Shown piece by piece: positions 44,668-53,260 of a DNA stretch of 63,549 nt (within the stretch, counting starts at the first letter, position 1; the number at the start of each line of letters is the position of its first letter). The translations under genes were made by a program, and so were the position numbers. The stretch comes from CAG-826 sp964546565 (GTDB lineage: Bacteria; Bacillota_I; Bacilli_A; RFN20; CAG-826): contig CAZJKC010000002.1 in the NCBI GenBank assembly GCA_964546565.1, positions 1 to 63,549 of the forward strand, given 5' to 3'. The notes beneath the pieces were generated by a model. That model ran no database searches, was not told the DNA's origin, and worked only from the letters and a program-made list of their open reading frames with translations.

Positions 44668-45336
44668 TTATTCTCCTTTCTTTTCTTTAACTGTGGGGAG
44701 AACTTCACCACGGCAGATCCAGACTTTGCAGCCTAAACGGCCATATGTGGTGTGTGCTTCCGCAAGAGCGTAATCAATATCACTACGGAGCGTATGAAGA
44801 GGAATAATTCCTTCATGATAACCTTCGCTACGAGCAATATCAGCACCAGCTAAACGACCTGAAATCATTGTTTTACATCCTTTAGCGCCAGCTTTACGAA
44901 CTCTTTGAATGGCTTTCTTTTGCACAGTACGGAATGAAGCACGTTCTTCTAATTGTTTAGCAATGCTTTGCGCTACTAAGGTAGCGTCAAGATCTGGTTG
45001 TTTGACATCAGCAACGCTGACACGTAAATCGGATCCCTTAACAATTTTTGCTAAATCCTTTTTAATAGCGTTAATATTCGCACCGTCTTGACCAATAACA
45101 ACACCCGGACGAGCCACAAAGATAGTGACATTGACTGTGTGTCCTTTATCGGTTTTAATTCTTTCAATCTCAACATGAGAAAGAAGTGCATCTTTTAATC
45201 TTTTTCCTAAATATTTACGAATTTTAAGATCTTCGTGTAAGAAAGTTGGAAAATCTTTTTTTGAGGCGTACCAACGGGAATTCCAATCACGATTAATTCC
45301 GATACGCATACCTACTGGATTAACTTTTTGTCCCAT
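44668..45336 (-). CDS. rpsC: 30S ribosomal protein S3
   Basis: 222 aa. It forms part of the mRNA entry pore. MGQKVNPVGMRIGINRDW opens it, the KH domain has RPGVVIGQDGANI (usual GxxG variant), and GCKTMISGRLAGADIARSE and LGCKVWICRGEVLP complete it. Confidence 0.98.
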   Translation of the reverse strand: MGQKVNPVGMRIGINRDWNSRWYASKKDFPTFLHEDLKIRKYLGKRLKDALLSHVEIERIKTDKGHTVNVTIFVARPGVVIGQDGANINAIKKDLAKIVKGSDLRVSVADVKQPDLDATLVAQSIAKQLEERASFRTVQKKAIQRVRKAGAKGCKTMISGRLAGADIARSEGYHEGIIPLHTLRSDIDYALAEAHTTYGRLGCKVWICRGEVLPTVKEKKGE

Positions 45337-45347
45337 GATTTTTCCTC

Positions 45348-45680
45348 CTATCTTTCTTTAATCACACAGGTAATGTGTGAAGTTCTTTTTACTATACTTG
45401 ACGCTGAACCTTTTGCACGAGGCATATAACGTTTTAAACGTGGTCCATCGTTTGCGTAAATTTCCGCAATATATAGTCTATCTTCATCCATGCCGTTATT
45501 ATTAATTGCATTTGCGGCACAGGATTTAATCAACTTAACCACTACAGGTGTCGCTGATTTATTAACATTGGCAAGAATGCCTAACGCCACACTAACATCT
45601 TTACCGCGAACAAGGTCGATAACTAAGCGGGCTTTTCTTGGAGTTACTCTAACTCCGGTAACAATTGCTTTTGCTTCCAT
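45348..45680 (-). CDS. rplV: 50S ribosomal protein L22
   Basis: 110 aa. Its loop lines the exit tunnel. GVRVTPRKARLVIDLVRGKD and the loop GPRLKRYMPRAKGSASSI are diagnostic. Confidence 0.98.
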   Translation of the reverse strand: MEAKAIVTGVRVTPRKARLVIDLVRGKDVSVALGILANVNKSATPVVVKLIKSCAANAINNNGMDEDRLYIAEIYANDGPRLKRYMPRAKGSASSIVKRTSHITCVIKER

Positions 45681-45691
45681 TATTTTTCTCC

Positions 45692-45985
45692 TTATTTATT
45701 CGCGTGAGCCGCTTTATCTTCAGCGGTGTGACCGGTATGTCCGGTGTAGGTACGGGTTGGAGCGAATTCTCCAAGTTTATGTCCGACCATATCTTCAACT
45801 ACATATACGGTAATGTGTTCATGACCGTTATAAACGGCAAAGGTATGTTCGATGAATTGCGGCAAAATAACGCTTCTCCGTGACCATGTCTTAATAATTT
45901 CTTTTTTACCTGATGCATTGAGAGCTTCAACTTTCTTTAAAAGGTGAGCATCAACGAAAGGTCCTTTTTTCAAGCTACGAGCCAT
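45692..45985 (-). CDS. rpsS: 30S ribosomal protein S19
   Basis: 97 aa. It lies in the small-subunit head with S13. MARSLKKGPFVDAHLLKKV, TWSRRSVILPQFI and HKLGEFAPTRTYTGH are diagnostic. Confidence 0.98.
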   Translation of the reverse strand: MARSLKKGPFVDAHLLKKVEALNASGKKEIIKTWSRRSVILPQFIEHTFAVYNGHEHITVYVVEDMVGHKLGEFAPTRTYTGHTGHTAEDKAAHANK

Positions 45986-46005
45986 GTTTCATTTCCTCCT
46001 TTACC

Positions 46006-46836
46006 TTATTTACTACGACGTCTGACGATCAAACGTGTAGAAGATTTCTTATTACGTCTAGTCTTCACACCAAGTGCACGTTTACCCCAAGGAGTACGTG
46101 GCGCATCACGGCCGACTGGACATTTACCTTCACCACCACCATGGGGGTGATCATTTGGGTTCATAACTGAACCACGAACGGTTGGGCGAGTTCCTAACCA
46201 ACGAGTTTTACCAGCTTTACCTAAATTAATTAAGCTATAATCTTCGTTACCGACAATACCGATTGTGGCACGGCAGACTGCTAAAACCTTACGAACTTCA
46301 CCACTTGCTAAACGAAGAATAACATATTTTCCTTCTTTACCAAGAATTTGTGCGCTGGTACCAGCTGCACGGCATAATTGACCACCTTTACCTGGATATA
46401 ATTCCACATTGTGGACAAATGTACCTTCAGGAATGTTGGCTAATGTCATCGCATTACCAACTTTAATATCAACGTTTTCACCAGAAATAATGTGGTCTCC
46501 AACTTTTAAATCTTTTGGAGCGATGATGTAACGTTTCTCACCATCTACATAATTAATTAAACAAATATTAGCATTACGATTTGGATCATATTCAATGGTA
46601 GCAACTACTCCATCGATACCATCTTTATTTCTCTTGAAATCTATAATACGATAACGGCGTTTATGACCCCCACCAATATGACGAGTGGTAATCGCGCCTG
46701 TATTATTACGTCCACCTGTTTTTGAAAGATTAACTAATAAACTTTTCTCAGGAGTATGCGTTGTGATTTCTTCAAATGTCGTATTTGTCATGTGACGACG
46801 GCTTGGAGTCGTCGGCTTATAAGTTCTAATTGACAT
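46006..46836 (-). CDS. rplB: 50S ribosomal protein L2
   Basis: 276 aa, the standard size. It is needed for subunit joining and peptidyl transfer. The C-terminal GSVMNPNDHPHGGGEG segment carries the conserved His near 230, and KTRRNKKSSTRLIVRRR ends it. 37-bp gap to rplW. Confidence 0.98.
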   Translation of the reverse strand: MSIRTYKPTTPSRRHMTNTTFEEITTHTPEKSLLVNLSKTGGRNNTGAITTRHIGGGHKRRYRIIDFKRNKDGIDGVVATIEYDPNRNANICLINYVDGEKRYIIAPKDLKVGDHIISGENVDIKVGNAMTLANIPEGTFVHNVELYPGKGGQLCRAAGTSAQILGKEGKYVILRLASGEVRKVLAVCRATIGIVGNEDYSLINLGKAGKTRWLGTRPTVRGSVMNPNDHPHGGGEGKCPVGRDAPRTPWGKRALGVKTRRNKKSSTRLIVRRRSK

Positions 46837-46873
46837 CTTTTCTTTCTCCTATATTTTGGTCTCTTTCTTGACC

Positions 46874-47215
46874 TTATTCTTTAAATAAATCAAGCGCTTG
46901 TCCTTCTTCTAAAGTGACAATGGCTTTTTTAAATGCTGGGACTGTTCCTTCATAACGTCCTGCACGTTTGCTCTTTGAACGAACATTAATGATTTTGACA
47001 TCTTTAACTTTAACTTGGAAAACAGCTTCAAACGCTAATTTCACTTCCGCACGATTCGCCTTAGGAGCAACTTTGACTGTAACCTTGTTATACTCTTGCA
47101 TTAAAGTCATTGACTTTTCAGTGATAACAGGGCAAATAATTGTATCAAAGCTTTTGACTGTTGGTTTGGTGAAGCGACTCTCGACGACGGCCGCTTTTTT
47201 CTTTGCTCTTGCCAT
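46874..47215 (-). CDS. rplW: 50S ribosomal protein L23
   Basis: 113 aa. The docking site for trigger factor and SRP at the tunnel exit. It has ICPVITEKSMTLMQEYNKV and AFEAVFQVKVKDVKIINV. About 20 extra residues at the N-terminus (MARAKKKAAVVESRFTKP) precede the core. The start overlaps the rplD stop by one base. Confidence 0.96.
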   Translation of the reverse strand: MARAKKKAAVVESRFTKPTVKSFDTIICPVITEKSMTLMQEYNKVTVKVAPKANRAEVKLAFEAVFQVKVKDVKIINVRSKSKRAGRYEGTVPAFKKAIVTLEEGQALDLFKE

Positions 47216-47859
47216 TATTTAAGTCCTCCCTCTAACGCTTTAACCGATTTCTTGGTAAAGACAACGTGATCTGAATTTAATAAATCATAAACCGAAACGT
47301 TGTCCACACTAACGATCAATACATTTGGTAAATTACGTGCGCTCATGAATAAGTTATCATCAGCTTCATCTAAAACGATAAGTGTTTTTCCTTCTGCATT
47401 GATTTTCGCTAAGATTTCAACCATTGTTTTTGTTTTTGGTGCTTCTACTTTAAATTCATCAACAACAATGATTGCTTTGTTTTGAGCCATCAATGATAAG
47501 GCTGAGCATAAGGCTAACTTATGAGCTTTCTTATTCATTGATAACTTATAGTTTTGGGTACCGGTTGGACCGAAAACATTTCCGCCGCCACGCCAAATTG
47601 GTGAACGACTTGAACCAGCACGTGCCCGGCCAGTTCCTTTTTGACGCCATGGCTTTTTGCCACCGCCACTGACTTCATCACGACGAAGTGTTTTTGCAGT
47701 AGCTTGGCGTGTATTCGCCCGATAAACTTGAACAGCATCGAACATGACTTGCTTGTTAGGCTCTAATCCAAAGACATCAGCGCTAACCATAACTTTAGAA
47801 GCTTTTTCACCAACTAAATTAATAACTGGTAAAGAAACTGTTTTTGCTTTTTCTGCCAT
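47215..47859 (-). CDS. rplD: 50S ribosomal protein L4
   Basis: 214 aa. A tunnel protein and, in several bacteria, feedback regulator of the S10 operon through its leader. The extended loop GGGKKPWRQKGTGRARAGS and SPIWRGGGNVFGP are diagnostic. The unusual hairpin-bearing leader upstream of rpsJ is the likely target if such control exists here. Confidence 0.97.
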   Translation of the reverse strand: MAEKAKTVSLPVINLVGEKASKVMVSADVFGLEPNKQVMFDAVQVYRANTRQATAKTLRRDEVSGGGKKPWRQKGTGRARAGSSRSPIWRGGGNVFGPTGTQNYKLSMNKKAHKLALCSALSLMAQNKAIIVVDEFKVEAPKTKTMVEILAKINAEGKTLIVLDEADDNLFMSARNLPNVLIVSVDNVSVYDLLNSDHVVFTKKSVKALEGGLK

Positions 47860-47879
47860 AATAGTTCTCCTTCCTGTTC

Positions 47880-48557
47880 TTATTGAGCGTTGCGGTTAAT
47901 TAATGTTTTAACAACCGATTTGCCTCTTTGTGCTTTAATCGCACTACGAATTGTAACAATTGATTTGGTTGGTCCGGGAACAGCGCCTTTCACAAGAATA
48001 GCATTGTGTTCCATATCGACAGCGACGATAACAAGATTTAATATTGTTGCTTGTTTGTCACCATGATGACCAGCCGATTTCTTTCCTGGATGAATGCGGT
48101 TATTGGTACGACCATTAGTGGCAAATGAACCGGCATGACGGTGATAACCTGAACCGTGTCCTTTTGGACCAATGATGAAGTGCCAACGTTTAATAGCGCC
48201 GCTAAATCCTTTACCTTTGCTGGTGCCGATGACATCAACGACTTCACCAGCTGCGAATAAGTCAGCGGTAATGGAGTCACCAACATTGAATTTTTTCATT
48301 TCATCACCCTTTAATTCTTTTAAAACATATTTTGGGGTGGTGTTAGCTTTTGCAAAGATACCTTTTTCAGCTTTATTAGCACGATGTTCTTTCTTTTCTT
48401 CATATCCAACTTGGATTGCTTCATAACCATCGTTTTCTAATGTTTTCACTTGGGTAACAACGTTTGGTAAAACTTCAATAACTGTTACTGGATATAAAAC
48501 GCCATCTTCAGCGAAAACTTGGGTCATTCCCATTTTTCTTCCAACTATTGCTTTCAT
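47880..48557 (-). CDS. rplC: 50S ribosomal protein L3
   Basis: 225 aa. One of the first proteins to bind 23S rRNA. MKAIVGRKMGMTQVFAEDG opens it, GTSKGKGFSGAIKRWHF is near 115, and GHHGDKQATILNL lies near 165. The penultimate loop is complete. Confidence 0.98.
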   Translation of the reverse strand: MKAIVGRKMGMTQVFAEDGVLYPVTVIEVLPNVVTQVKTLENDGYEAIQVGYEEKKEHRANKAEKGIFAKANTTPKYVLKELKGDEMKKFNVGDSITADLFAAGEVVDVIGTSKGKGFSGAIKRWHFIIGPKGHGSGYHRHAGSFATNGRTNNRIHPGKKSAGHHGDKQATILNLVIVAVDMEHNAILVKGAVPGPTKSIVTIRSAIKAQRGKSVVKTLINRNAQ

Positions 48558-48571
48558 GACATCTTACCTCC

Positions 48572-48883
48572 TTAAAGCTTGATATCAATATCTACACCGC
48601 TTGGAAGATCAAGACGTTTCAAAACATCGATGGTTTCCTTAGTAGGATTATAGATATCGATTAAGCGCTTATGTGTTCTAATTTCGAATTGTTCACGCGC
48701 ATCTTTGTATTTATGAACAGCTCTTAGGATTGTATAAACTTGCTTCTCTGTTGGAAGCGGGATTGGGCCTACAACCTTAGCCCCCGACTTAATAGCGGCG
48801 TTCACAATCTTTTCGACTGATAAATCAAGAATCTTGTGATCATATGCTTTTAAACGGATTCTAATCTTTTTTGTTTTAGCCAT
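48572..48883 (-). CDS. rpsJ: 30S ribosomal protein S10
   Basis: 103 aa. It lies in the small-subunit head; in other bacteria its free form binds NusB. KIRIRLKAYDHKILDLS and VGPIPLPTEKQVYTILR, then FEIRTHKRLIDIYNP, are diagnostic. First gene of the 29-gene cluster, behind a structured leader. AAAGGAGG upstream. Confidence 0.98.
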   Translation of the reverse strand: MAKTKKIRIRLKAYDHKILDLSVEKIVNAAIKSGAKVVGPIPLPTEKQVYTILRAVHKYKDAREQFEIRTHKRLIDIYNPTKETIDVLKRLDLPSGVDIDIKL

Positions 48884-48891
48884 GAATTTTT

Positions 48892-49005
48892 CCTCCTTTG
48901 TCTAAATCAGGCTTAGACGTCGCTCCATACGAATTCCCTGTACGCTTATTCATGACAACTCTTAATGGCGTATCAGCAACCTCGCACTTCATTACGGACA
49001 TCAGC
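48892..49005 (-). promoter_or_regulatory. Structured leader of the S10 operon
   Basis: The roughly 110-nt leader between the promoter and rpsJ is clearly richer in GC than normal intergenic DNA here. Immediately before the ribosome site lies a hairpin GTCTAA-7 nt-TTAGAC (48900-48918). Upstream are GCGAGGTTGCTGATACGCC and GGGAATTCGTATGGAGCGACG, which look conserved rather than random. It probably mediates ribosomal-protein autoregulation; the ligand (L4 in other bacteria) is an inference. Confidence 0.55.
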
Positions 49006-49012
49006 ATTTGAA

Positions 49013-49041
49013 ATAATATCAAAAGATAAAATGAAATGCAA
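49013..49041 (-). promoter_or_regulatory. Promoter of the S10-spc-alpha cluster
   Basis: On the minus strand TTGCAT (49036-49041), a 17-bp spacer and TATTAT (49013-49018). This places the start at the beginning of the structured leader. Confidence 0.6.
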
Positions 49042-49289
49042 TACTTTTTTTTCATTTTTTTATAGATTTATTATTAATTAATTTTATAATTTATTATAAG
49101 TATATATATGTAAAACATTCCCTTTTATTATGACATTTACTGTTTTTTCAAATTATAAAAATAAGCGAATGATTATTTCTCAACAATTATCTTTTTCAAC
49201 ATTTATTCGATGTAAAAATATTTTTTTCGTTCTTTTTTTAGCCATTAAAAACCATTGGATTAAAGTTTCAACTGCAAAGTAATATAAAA
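49042..49289. other. AT-rich intergenic DNA, nothing recognised
   Basis: The remainder of the 400-bp stretch between rpsJ and queH. It consists of A/T runs without ORFs, tRNA-like clover leaves or strong hairpins visible by eye. Confidence 0.5.
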
Positions 49290-49928
49290 CTATTCTTTCC
49301 TTTGAAGATACTCAGCATATGAATATCGGCATCCACAATAAGGTTGACGATAAAGACCATATTTATTGGTTAATTCTCGACCATAATCGCTTCCCTTTTT
49401 CTTTTTGAAATCAGAATAGAAGTAGCGACAATGAAGATGCATTGCTTCTAGTTCTCTACCAATTTCATTTATCTTTTGAGCGTTTTTCTGACTTGATATA
49501 GTCATTACTGTCGTAAAGTAATCATAATTATTTTTTTCCGCATAATCATATGCTTCTGCCATTCTTAAACGATAACACAAGAAACAACGCTCACTAAATT
49601 CTGGTAAATGGGCAACTGACGCTAATTGCTTAATATAGTCTTCTTCATTATAAGTTGGAACAATAAGTTTAATATCATAATTATAATCTCTTTTTAAAAA
49701 AGAAATATATTTTTTTAGTTCTTGAAGACGAAGATTATATTCTCCGGCAGGATAAATATTTGAATTATTAAAATATATCGTAACATTAAAAAATTGGCAT
49801 AAAAAAACTAAAGGGTATGTCGAACATGGTCCACAACAAACATGTAACAATATTGACGCTTTATCTTTTTTATCTTGTATTTTTTTAATCTCATTTATTG
49901 ACCAATTATAATAATAAAGTCTTTCCAT
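49290..49928 (-). CDS. queH: Epoxyqueuosine reductase QueH
   Basis: 212 aa. It performs the last step of queuosine synthesis, reducing epoxyqueuosine in tRNA anticodons, as a non-orthologous replacement of QueG. Diagnostic are LLHVCCGPCSTYPL near 27, ERCFLCYRLRMAEAYDYA near 112, the catalytic-region FTTVMTISSQKNAQKINEIG and the C-terminal YRQPYCGCRYS. The conserved Cys pairs hold an FeS cluster and metal. queA and tgt follow 1-2 kb upstream on the same strand, separated by the DUF2442/DUF4160 pair. Confidence 0.94.
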   Translation of the reverse strand: MERLYYYNWSINEIKKIQDKKDKASILLHVCCGPCSTYPLVFLCQFFNVTIYFNNSNIYPAGEYNLRLQELKKYISFLKRDYNYDIKLIVPTYNEEDYIKQLASVAHLPEFSERCFLCYRLRMAEAYDYAEKNNYDYFTTVMTISSQKNAQKINEIGRELEAMHLHCRYFYSDFKKKKGSDYGRELTNKYGLYRQPYCGCRYSYAEYLQRKE

Positions 49929-50011
49929 ATAATCACCATCTTAATGAAAAAATAATTTAATGTTAATTTAGCTATTTATATATTTTTTAACATATCAATC
50001 TAACATCTCCG

Positions 50012-50473
50012 CTACTTGCGAGGAACATCACTATTAATGCTGGGGTTATCAACGGTTCCATACTCACGTTTCATTGCTTCTATCGAAACCACCCACTGCT
50101 TGCCAAATTTGCATACATCAACTCCGTTAACTAGTTTTCCGTAAGTAATCGCTTTGCGGAGTGTACTTTCGTTAAGTCCCCAAAGTGCGGTTGCGTCACT
50201 AAATGCCATAAGCCCATCAAACGGAGTATCTACTTGAACACCATTTTCCCAAAGTTCATCACAAGATAAATCAACGTCATCATTCCAAATGATACCATAT
50301 CCGCCCGTATCAACCACTACATCAAAGAACACTTCTTCATTTTGCAAAGTGGCAAAAATGGGTAATTGTTTAAACAATGGTTTCACATCATATATTTTTG
50401 TAATACCCTCACAAAATTGTACACTCAATTTATAATCAGGCATTGCTGAAACATTTTTTACTTTATGAAACAT
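50012..50473 (-). CDS. DUF2442 protein with C-terminal helix-turn-helix
   Basis: 153 aa. The N-terminal DUF2442 domain (about 1-80) has VQFCEGITKIYDVKPLF and VVVDTGGYGIIWNDDVDLSCDELWENG. The C-terminal part (90-145) looks like a DNA-binding helix-turn-helix: SDATALWGLNESTLRKAI, then GKQWVVSIEAMKREYG. DUF2442 commonly follows DUF4160, and the two are considered a toxin-antitoxin-like pair; which is the toxin is not settled. Strong AAGGAGG site. The partner gene, 14 bp upstream, is interrupted here. The HTH domain could bind the palindrome at 50779. Confidence 0.8.
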   Translation of the reverse strand: MFHKVKNVSAMPDYKLSVQFCEGITKIYDVKPLFKQLPIFATLQNEEVFFDVVVDTGGYGIIWNDDVDLSCDELWENGVQVDTPFDGLMAFSDATALWGLNESTLRKAITYGKLVNGVDVCKFGKQWVVSIEAMKREYGTVDNPSINSDVPRK

Positions 50474-50487
50474 AGTATCACGCCTCC

Positions 50488-50742
50488 TTATTCAAGTGGA
50501 GAAATGCTTCTGAAATTTTGCGTTTCCCAAATATCTTTTAATTCGTCTTTATGTAAACTAATCCATTCTTGTACCATTGCGAGTGCCTTGGAAGGTAAAT
50601 ATCCTTCCAACACTTTTCCAGTCATAAAATCAATCGCAGCCACATCATCATTATATATTGCATAAATATGCGGCGGATTATGCTCTTTCTGCAAAAATTA
50701 CATTCTAATAATAATTCCATAAAATCTCGACAAAACAGGCAT
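50488..50742 (-). pseudogene. DUF4160 protein gene with premature stop
   Basis: From the ATG at 50742 (GGAG six bases upstream) the frame reads MPVLSRFYGIIIRM, then TAA at 50698-50700, then FLQKEHNPPHIYAIYND and on to 50488. Intact DUF4160 proteins read IIIRMY..KEHNPPHIHA, so a Tyr codon has become TAA. Restart at a TTG (50694) would give a 68-aa piece without the conserved N-terminus and without a ribosome site. Probably non-functional. Confidence 0.85.
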
Positions 50743-51052
50743 ATCAGTATCTCCAATACTTTCTTCATTAAAAGTGTTTCACGATATCGTGATATTTTCA
50801 ATAGTATATGCATTTTTTCTTTTATCTAATCTTTTAATAAGCCTAATAGAATTACTATATTTTAAGATAGATTAATTATGAAAAAAGCAAACGCAAAAAA
50901 AGGAATAAGAATTGTAAATAAAGAAATAATTTATAACAGAAATGTTTTAAAACTGTAAAAATCCATTTATTTTTTTTTAAAACATCGTTTTGTATGGTAT
51001 ACAATGCTATTTTTTTCATGTATTATGTTAAAATCTGCATTTTGTAATATTT
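50743..51052. other. Promoter region of the DUF4160 pair and empty spacer before queA
   Basis: A 310-bp stretch. Near its left end are a perfect palindrome and a possible -10 (listed separately). The remaining part (50820-51052) is A/T-rich, with a small TTGTAT-GGT-ATACAA inverted repeat at 50990-51004 and no T tract. No gene or clear terminator for queA seen. Confidence 0.5.
50779..50808 (-). promoter_or_regulatory. Perfect palindromic operator near DUF4160/DUF2442 promoter
   Basis: TCACGATATCGTGA (50779-50792) is a perfect 14-bp palindrome 36 bp before the DUF4160 ATG. A possible -10 TATACT lies at 50803-50808 on the minus strand, so the palindrome would sit just after the transcription start, a repressor position. 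Confidence 0.55.
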
Positions 51053-52078
51053 TTAACATATCAACATGGCATCGCCAAAAGAAAAGAAGCGATATTTTTC
51101 CGCAATAGCGTGTCTATACACTTCCAATATAAATTCTCGTCCCGCAAACGCCGACACAAGCATTATTAAAGTCGATTTTGGCAAATGAAAATTAGTAACT
51201 AAACCATCAATAGCCTTAAATTCATATCCCGGATAAATAAAGATATCCGTTTCATCATGACACGCCACAAATTGATGATGTTTTTGCATCACCGATTCAA
51301 GTGTTCTTGTTGAAGTTGTTCCAACCGCAATAATACGACGATGCTCTTTTTTAGCTTGATTTAATATATCCGCTGTTTCTTGACTCATCCAATACGTTTC
51401 TTTATGCATATGATGATCCGTAATTTCTTCAGCCTTCACTGGTCTAAATGTACCTAACCCAATATGAAGAGTTACTTCGGTAACAATTACTCCTTTTTCT
51501 TTAATTCTATTTATAAGTTCCGGAGTAAAATGAAAACCGGCTGTTGGAGCCGCTGCACTTCCTTCTATCTTAGCGTAAACGGTTTGATAACGCGAATTAT
51601 CTCCACATTGTTTTTTAATATAAGGCGGTAAGGGCATTTGTCCTAGTTTTTCTAACACTTCATAAAATATACCATCATAAAGCATACGGAAATGTCTAAT
51701 ACCTTCATCAAATACCGCAACACACTCCGCAATTAACTCCCCATTAGCGAACTTAATACGAGTCCCAACTTTTACCGTTTTAGCATTTCCTACCAAACAT
51801 TCCCAAATATCATTTTCTTTTTGATTTAAAAGCAATACTTCGACATGGGCATTAGTAACTTCTTTAACACCAAACAATCGAGCAGGAATAACTTTTGTAT
51901 TATTAATAACTAACACATCACCGGCTTTTAAATAATCAATAATGTCATAAAAATGACGATCTTCATATGTATTTTTTTCTTTATGCACTACTAACAAACG
52001 GGAATTATCGCGTTTCTGACTTGGTTCTTGAGCGATTAATTCCTCAGGTAAATCAAAATCAAAATCATTAATATTCAT
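51053..52078 (-). CDS. queA: S-adenosylmethionine:tRNA ribosyltransferase-isomerase QueA
   Basis: 341 aa from the ATG at 52078; the longer frame from 52135 overlaps tgt and is not supported. It transfers the ribosyl moiety of SAM to preQ1-tRNA to form epoxyqueuosine. MNINDFDFDLPEELIAQEP opens it, with RDNSRLLVV, NNTKVIPARLFG, and GLVTNFHLPKSTLIMLVSA and YRFFSFGDAMLI at the end. It begins right after the tgt stop. Confidence 0.97.
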   Translation of the reverse strand: MNINDFDFDLPEELIAQEPSQKRDNSRLLVVHKEKNTYEDRHFYDIIDYLKAGDVLVINNTKVIPARLFGVKEVTNAHVEVLLLNQKENDIWECLVGNAKTVKVGTRIKFANGELIAECVAVFDEGIRHFRMLYDGIFYEVLEKLGQMPLPPYIKKQCGDNSRYQTVYAKIEGSAAAPTAGFHFTPELINRIKEKGVIVTEVTLHIGLGTFRPVKAEEITDHHMHKETYWMSQETADILNQAKKEHRRIIAVGTTSTRTLESVMQKHHQFVACHDETDIFIYPGYEFKAIDGLVTNFHLPKSTLIMLVSAFAGREFILEVYRHAIAEKYRFFSFGDAMLIC

Positions 52079-52079
52079 T

Positions 52080-53204
52080 TTAAAAGCCTCTCTTATCATT
52101 AAACTTACGTAATACTTCTTCTTTAAAATCGCCAAAGCGATCTTCTTTAATAGCGATACGGGCTTCTTCCATCAAATGTATTAAGAAACGAATATTGTGA
52201 ATTGATAATAATCTTTTACCAAAAGCCTCATCGCATTTATATAAATGTCGTAAATAAGCTTTTGTATAATGCCGACATGTATAGCAACCGCATTCATCAT
52301 CCAAAGGCGTAAAATCTTCTTCATATTGAACATCACGGATATTGACCCGTCCTTTACTCGTCATTAAAGCACCATGCCTTGCTATTCTTGTTGGTAAGAC
52401 ACAATCAAACATATCAACGCCCATCGCAATACCTTCTAATATATAATCGATAGAACCAACGCCCATTAAATAACGAGGCTTATCTTTCGGTAAATAAGGA
52501 ACGGTGTATTGAACCATTTTAAACATTACTTCTTTCGGTTCACCAATTGAAGTACCACCAATAGAATAACCATTAAAATCCATCTTTGCTAATTCTTCAG
52601 CACAGTACTTCCGTAAATCAGCGAATTCTCCACCTTGGACAATGCCAAAAAGGGCTTGGTCTTTTCTAGTATGGGCATCTTTTCCGCGGCGGGCCCATCG
52701 TAAAGTACGTTCAACACTTTTTTTCATATAATCATATGAAACAGGATATGGTGGACATTCATCAAAAGACATAATAATATCGGCACCTAGCTTTTCTTCT
52801 ATTCCAATAGCAATTTCCGGTGAAAAGAATAAAGTTGCACCATTTAAATGATTTTTAAAAGTAACACCTTCTTCAGTTATTTGTCGATTATCGGACAAAG
52901 AAAAAACTTGAAAGCCTCCAGAATCCGTTAAAATCGGCCCATCATAATTCATAAAATGATGTAAGCCGCCGGCTTTTTGCACTAAATCAGCTCCAGGACG
53001 TAACGCTAAATGATATGTATTTGATAAAATTACACCACTTCCGCAAGCTTTAAGCTCTTCAGGAGATAATGTTTTAACAGTGGCCAATGTCCCAACAGGC
53101 ATAAACATTGGAACTTCTACATCACCATGAGGAGTATGTAAGATTCCATAACGAGCTCCTGTTTGCTTATCAATATGTTTAATTTCTAAATAAAAATCTT
53201 TCAT
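52080..53204 (-). CDS. tgt: Queuine tRNA-ribosyltransferase (tRNA-guanine transglycosylase)
   Basis: 374 aa. It exchanges guanine-34 for preQ1 in GUN tRNAs. Substrate and catalytic residues are in TDSGGFQVFSL near 92 (Asp), GIVQGGEFADLRK near 187, GVDMFDCVLPTRIARHG near 263 (catalytic Asp), and a Cys/His zinc site CGCYTCRHYTKAYLRHL near 306. First gene of the tgt-queA unit. Confidence 0.98.
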   Translation of the reverse strand: MKDFYLEIKHIDKQTGARYGILHTPHGDVEVPMFMPVGTLATVKTLSPEELKACGSGVILSNTYHLALRPGADLVQKAGGLHHFMNYDGPILTDSGGFQVFSLSDNRQITEEGVTFKNHLNGATLFFSPEIAIGIEEKLGADIIMSFDECPPYPVSYDYMKKSVERTLRWARRGKDAHTRKDQALFGIVQGGEFADLRKYCAEELAKMDFNGYSIGGTSIGEPKEVMFKMVQYTVPYLPKDKPRYLMGVGSIDYILEGIAMGVDMFDCVLPTRIARHGALMTSKGRVNIRDVQYEEDFTPLDDECGCYTCRHYTKAYLRHLYKCDEAFGKRLLSIHNIRFLIHLMEEARIAIKEDRFGDFKEEVLRKFNDKRGF

Positions 53205-53260
53205 TAAAATGTCCTCCTCAATTACGCAACTAATATAATAATATAAATAAATAAAAGTAT

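Noticed and set aside
48884..49289. tRNA or small RNA genes
   Set aside because: No clover leaf or CCA-type acceptor seen; only the leader hairpin stands out.
50698..50700. Programmed read-through or alternative code at TAA in DUF4160
   Set aside because: TAA ends many genes here normally, and a second family member at 419 also has a TAA with further damage; simple decay is more likely.
50990..51004. TTGTAT-GGT-ATACAA as queA terminator
   Set aside because: Short stem and A-rich rather than T-rich sequence on the queA side.
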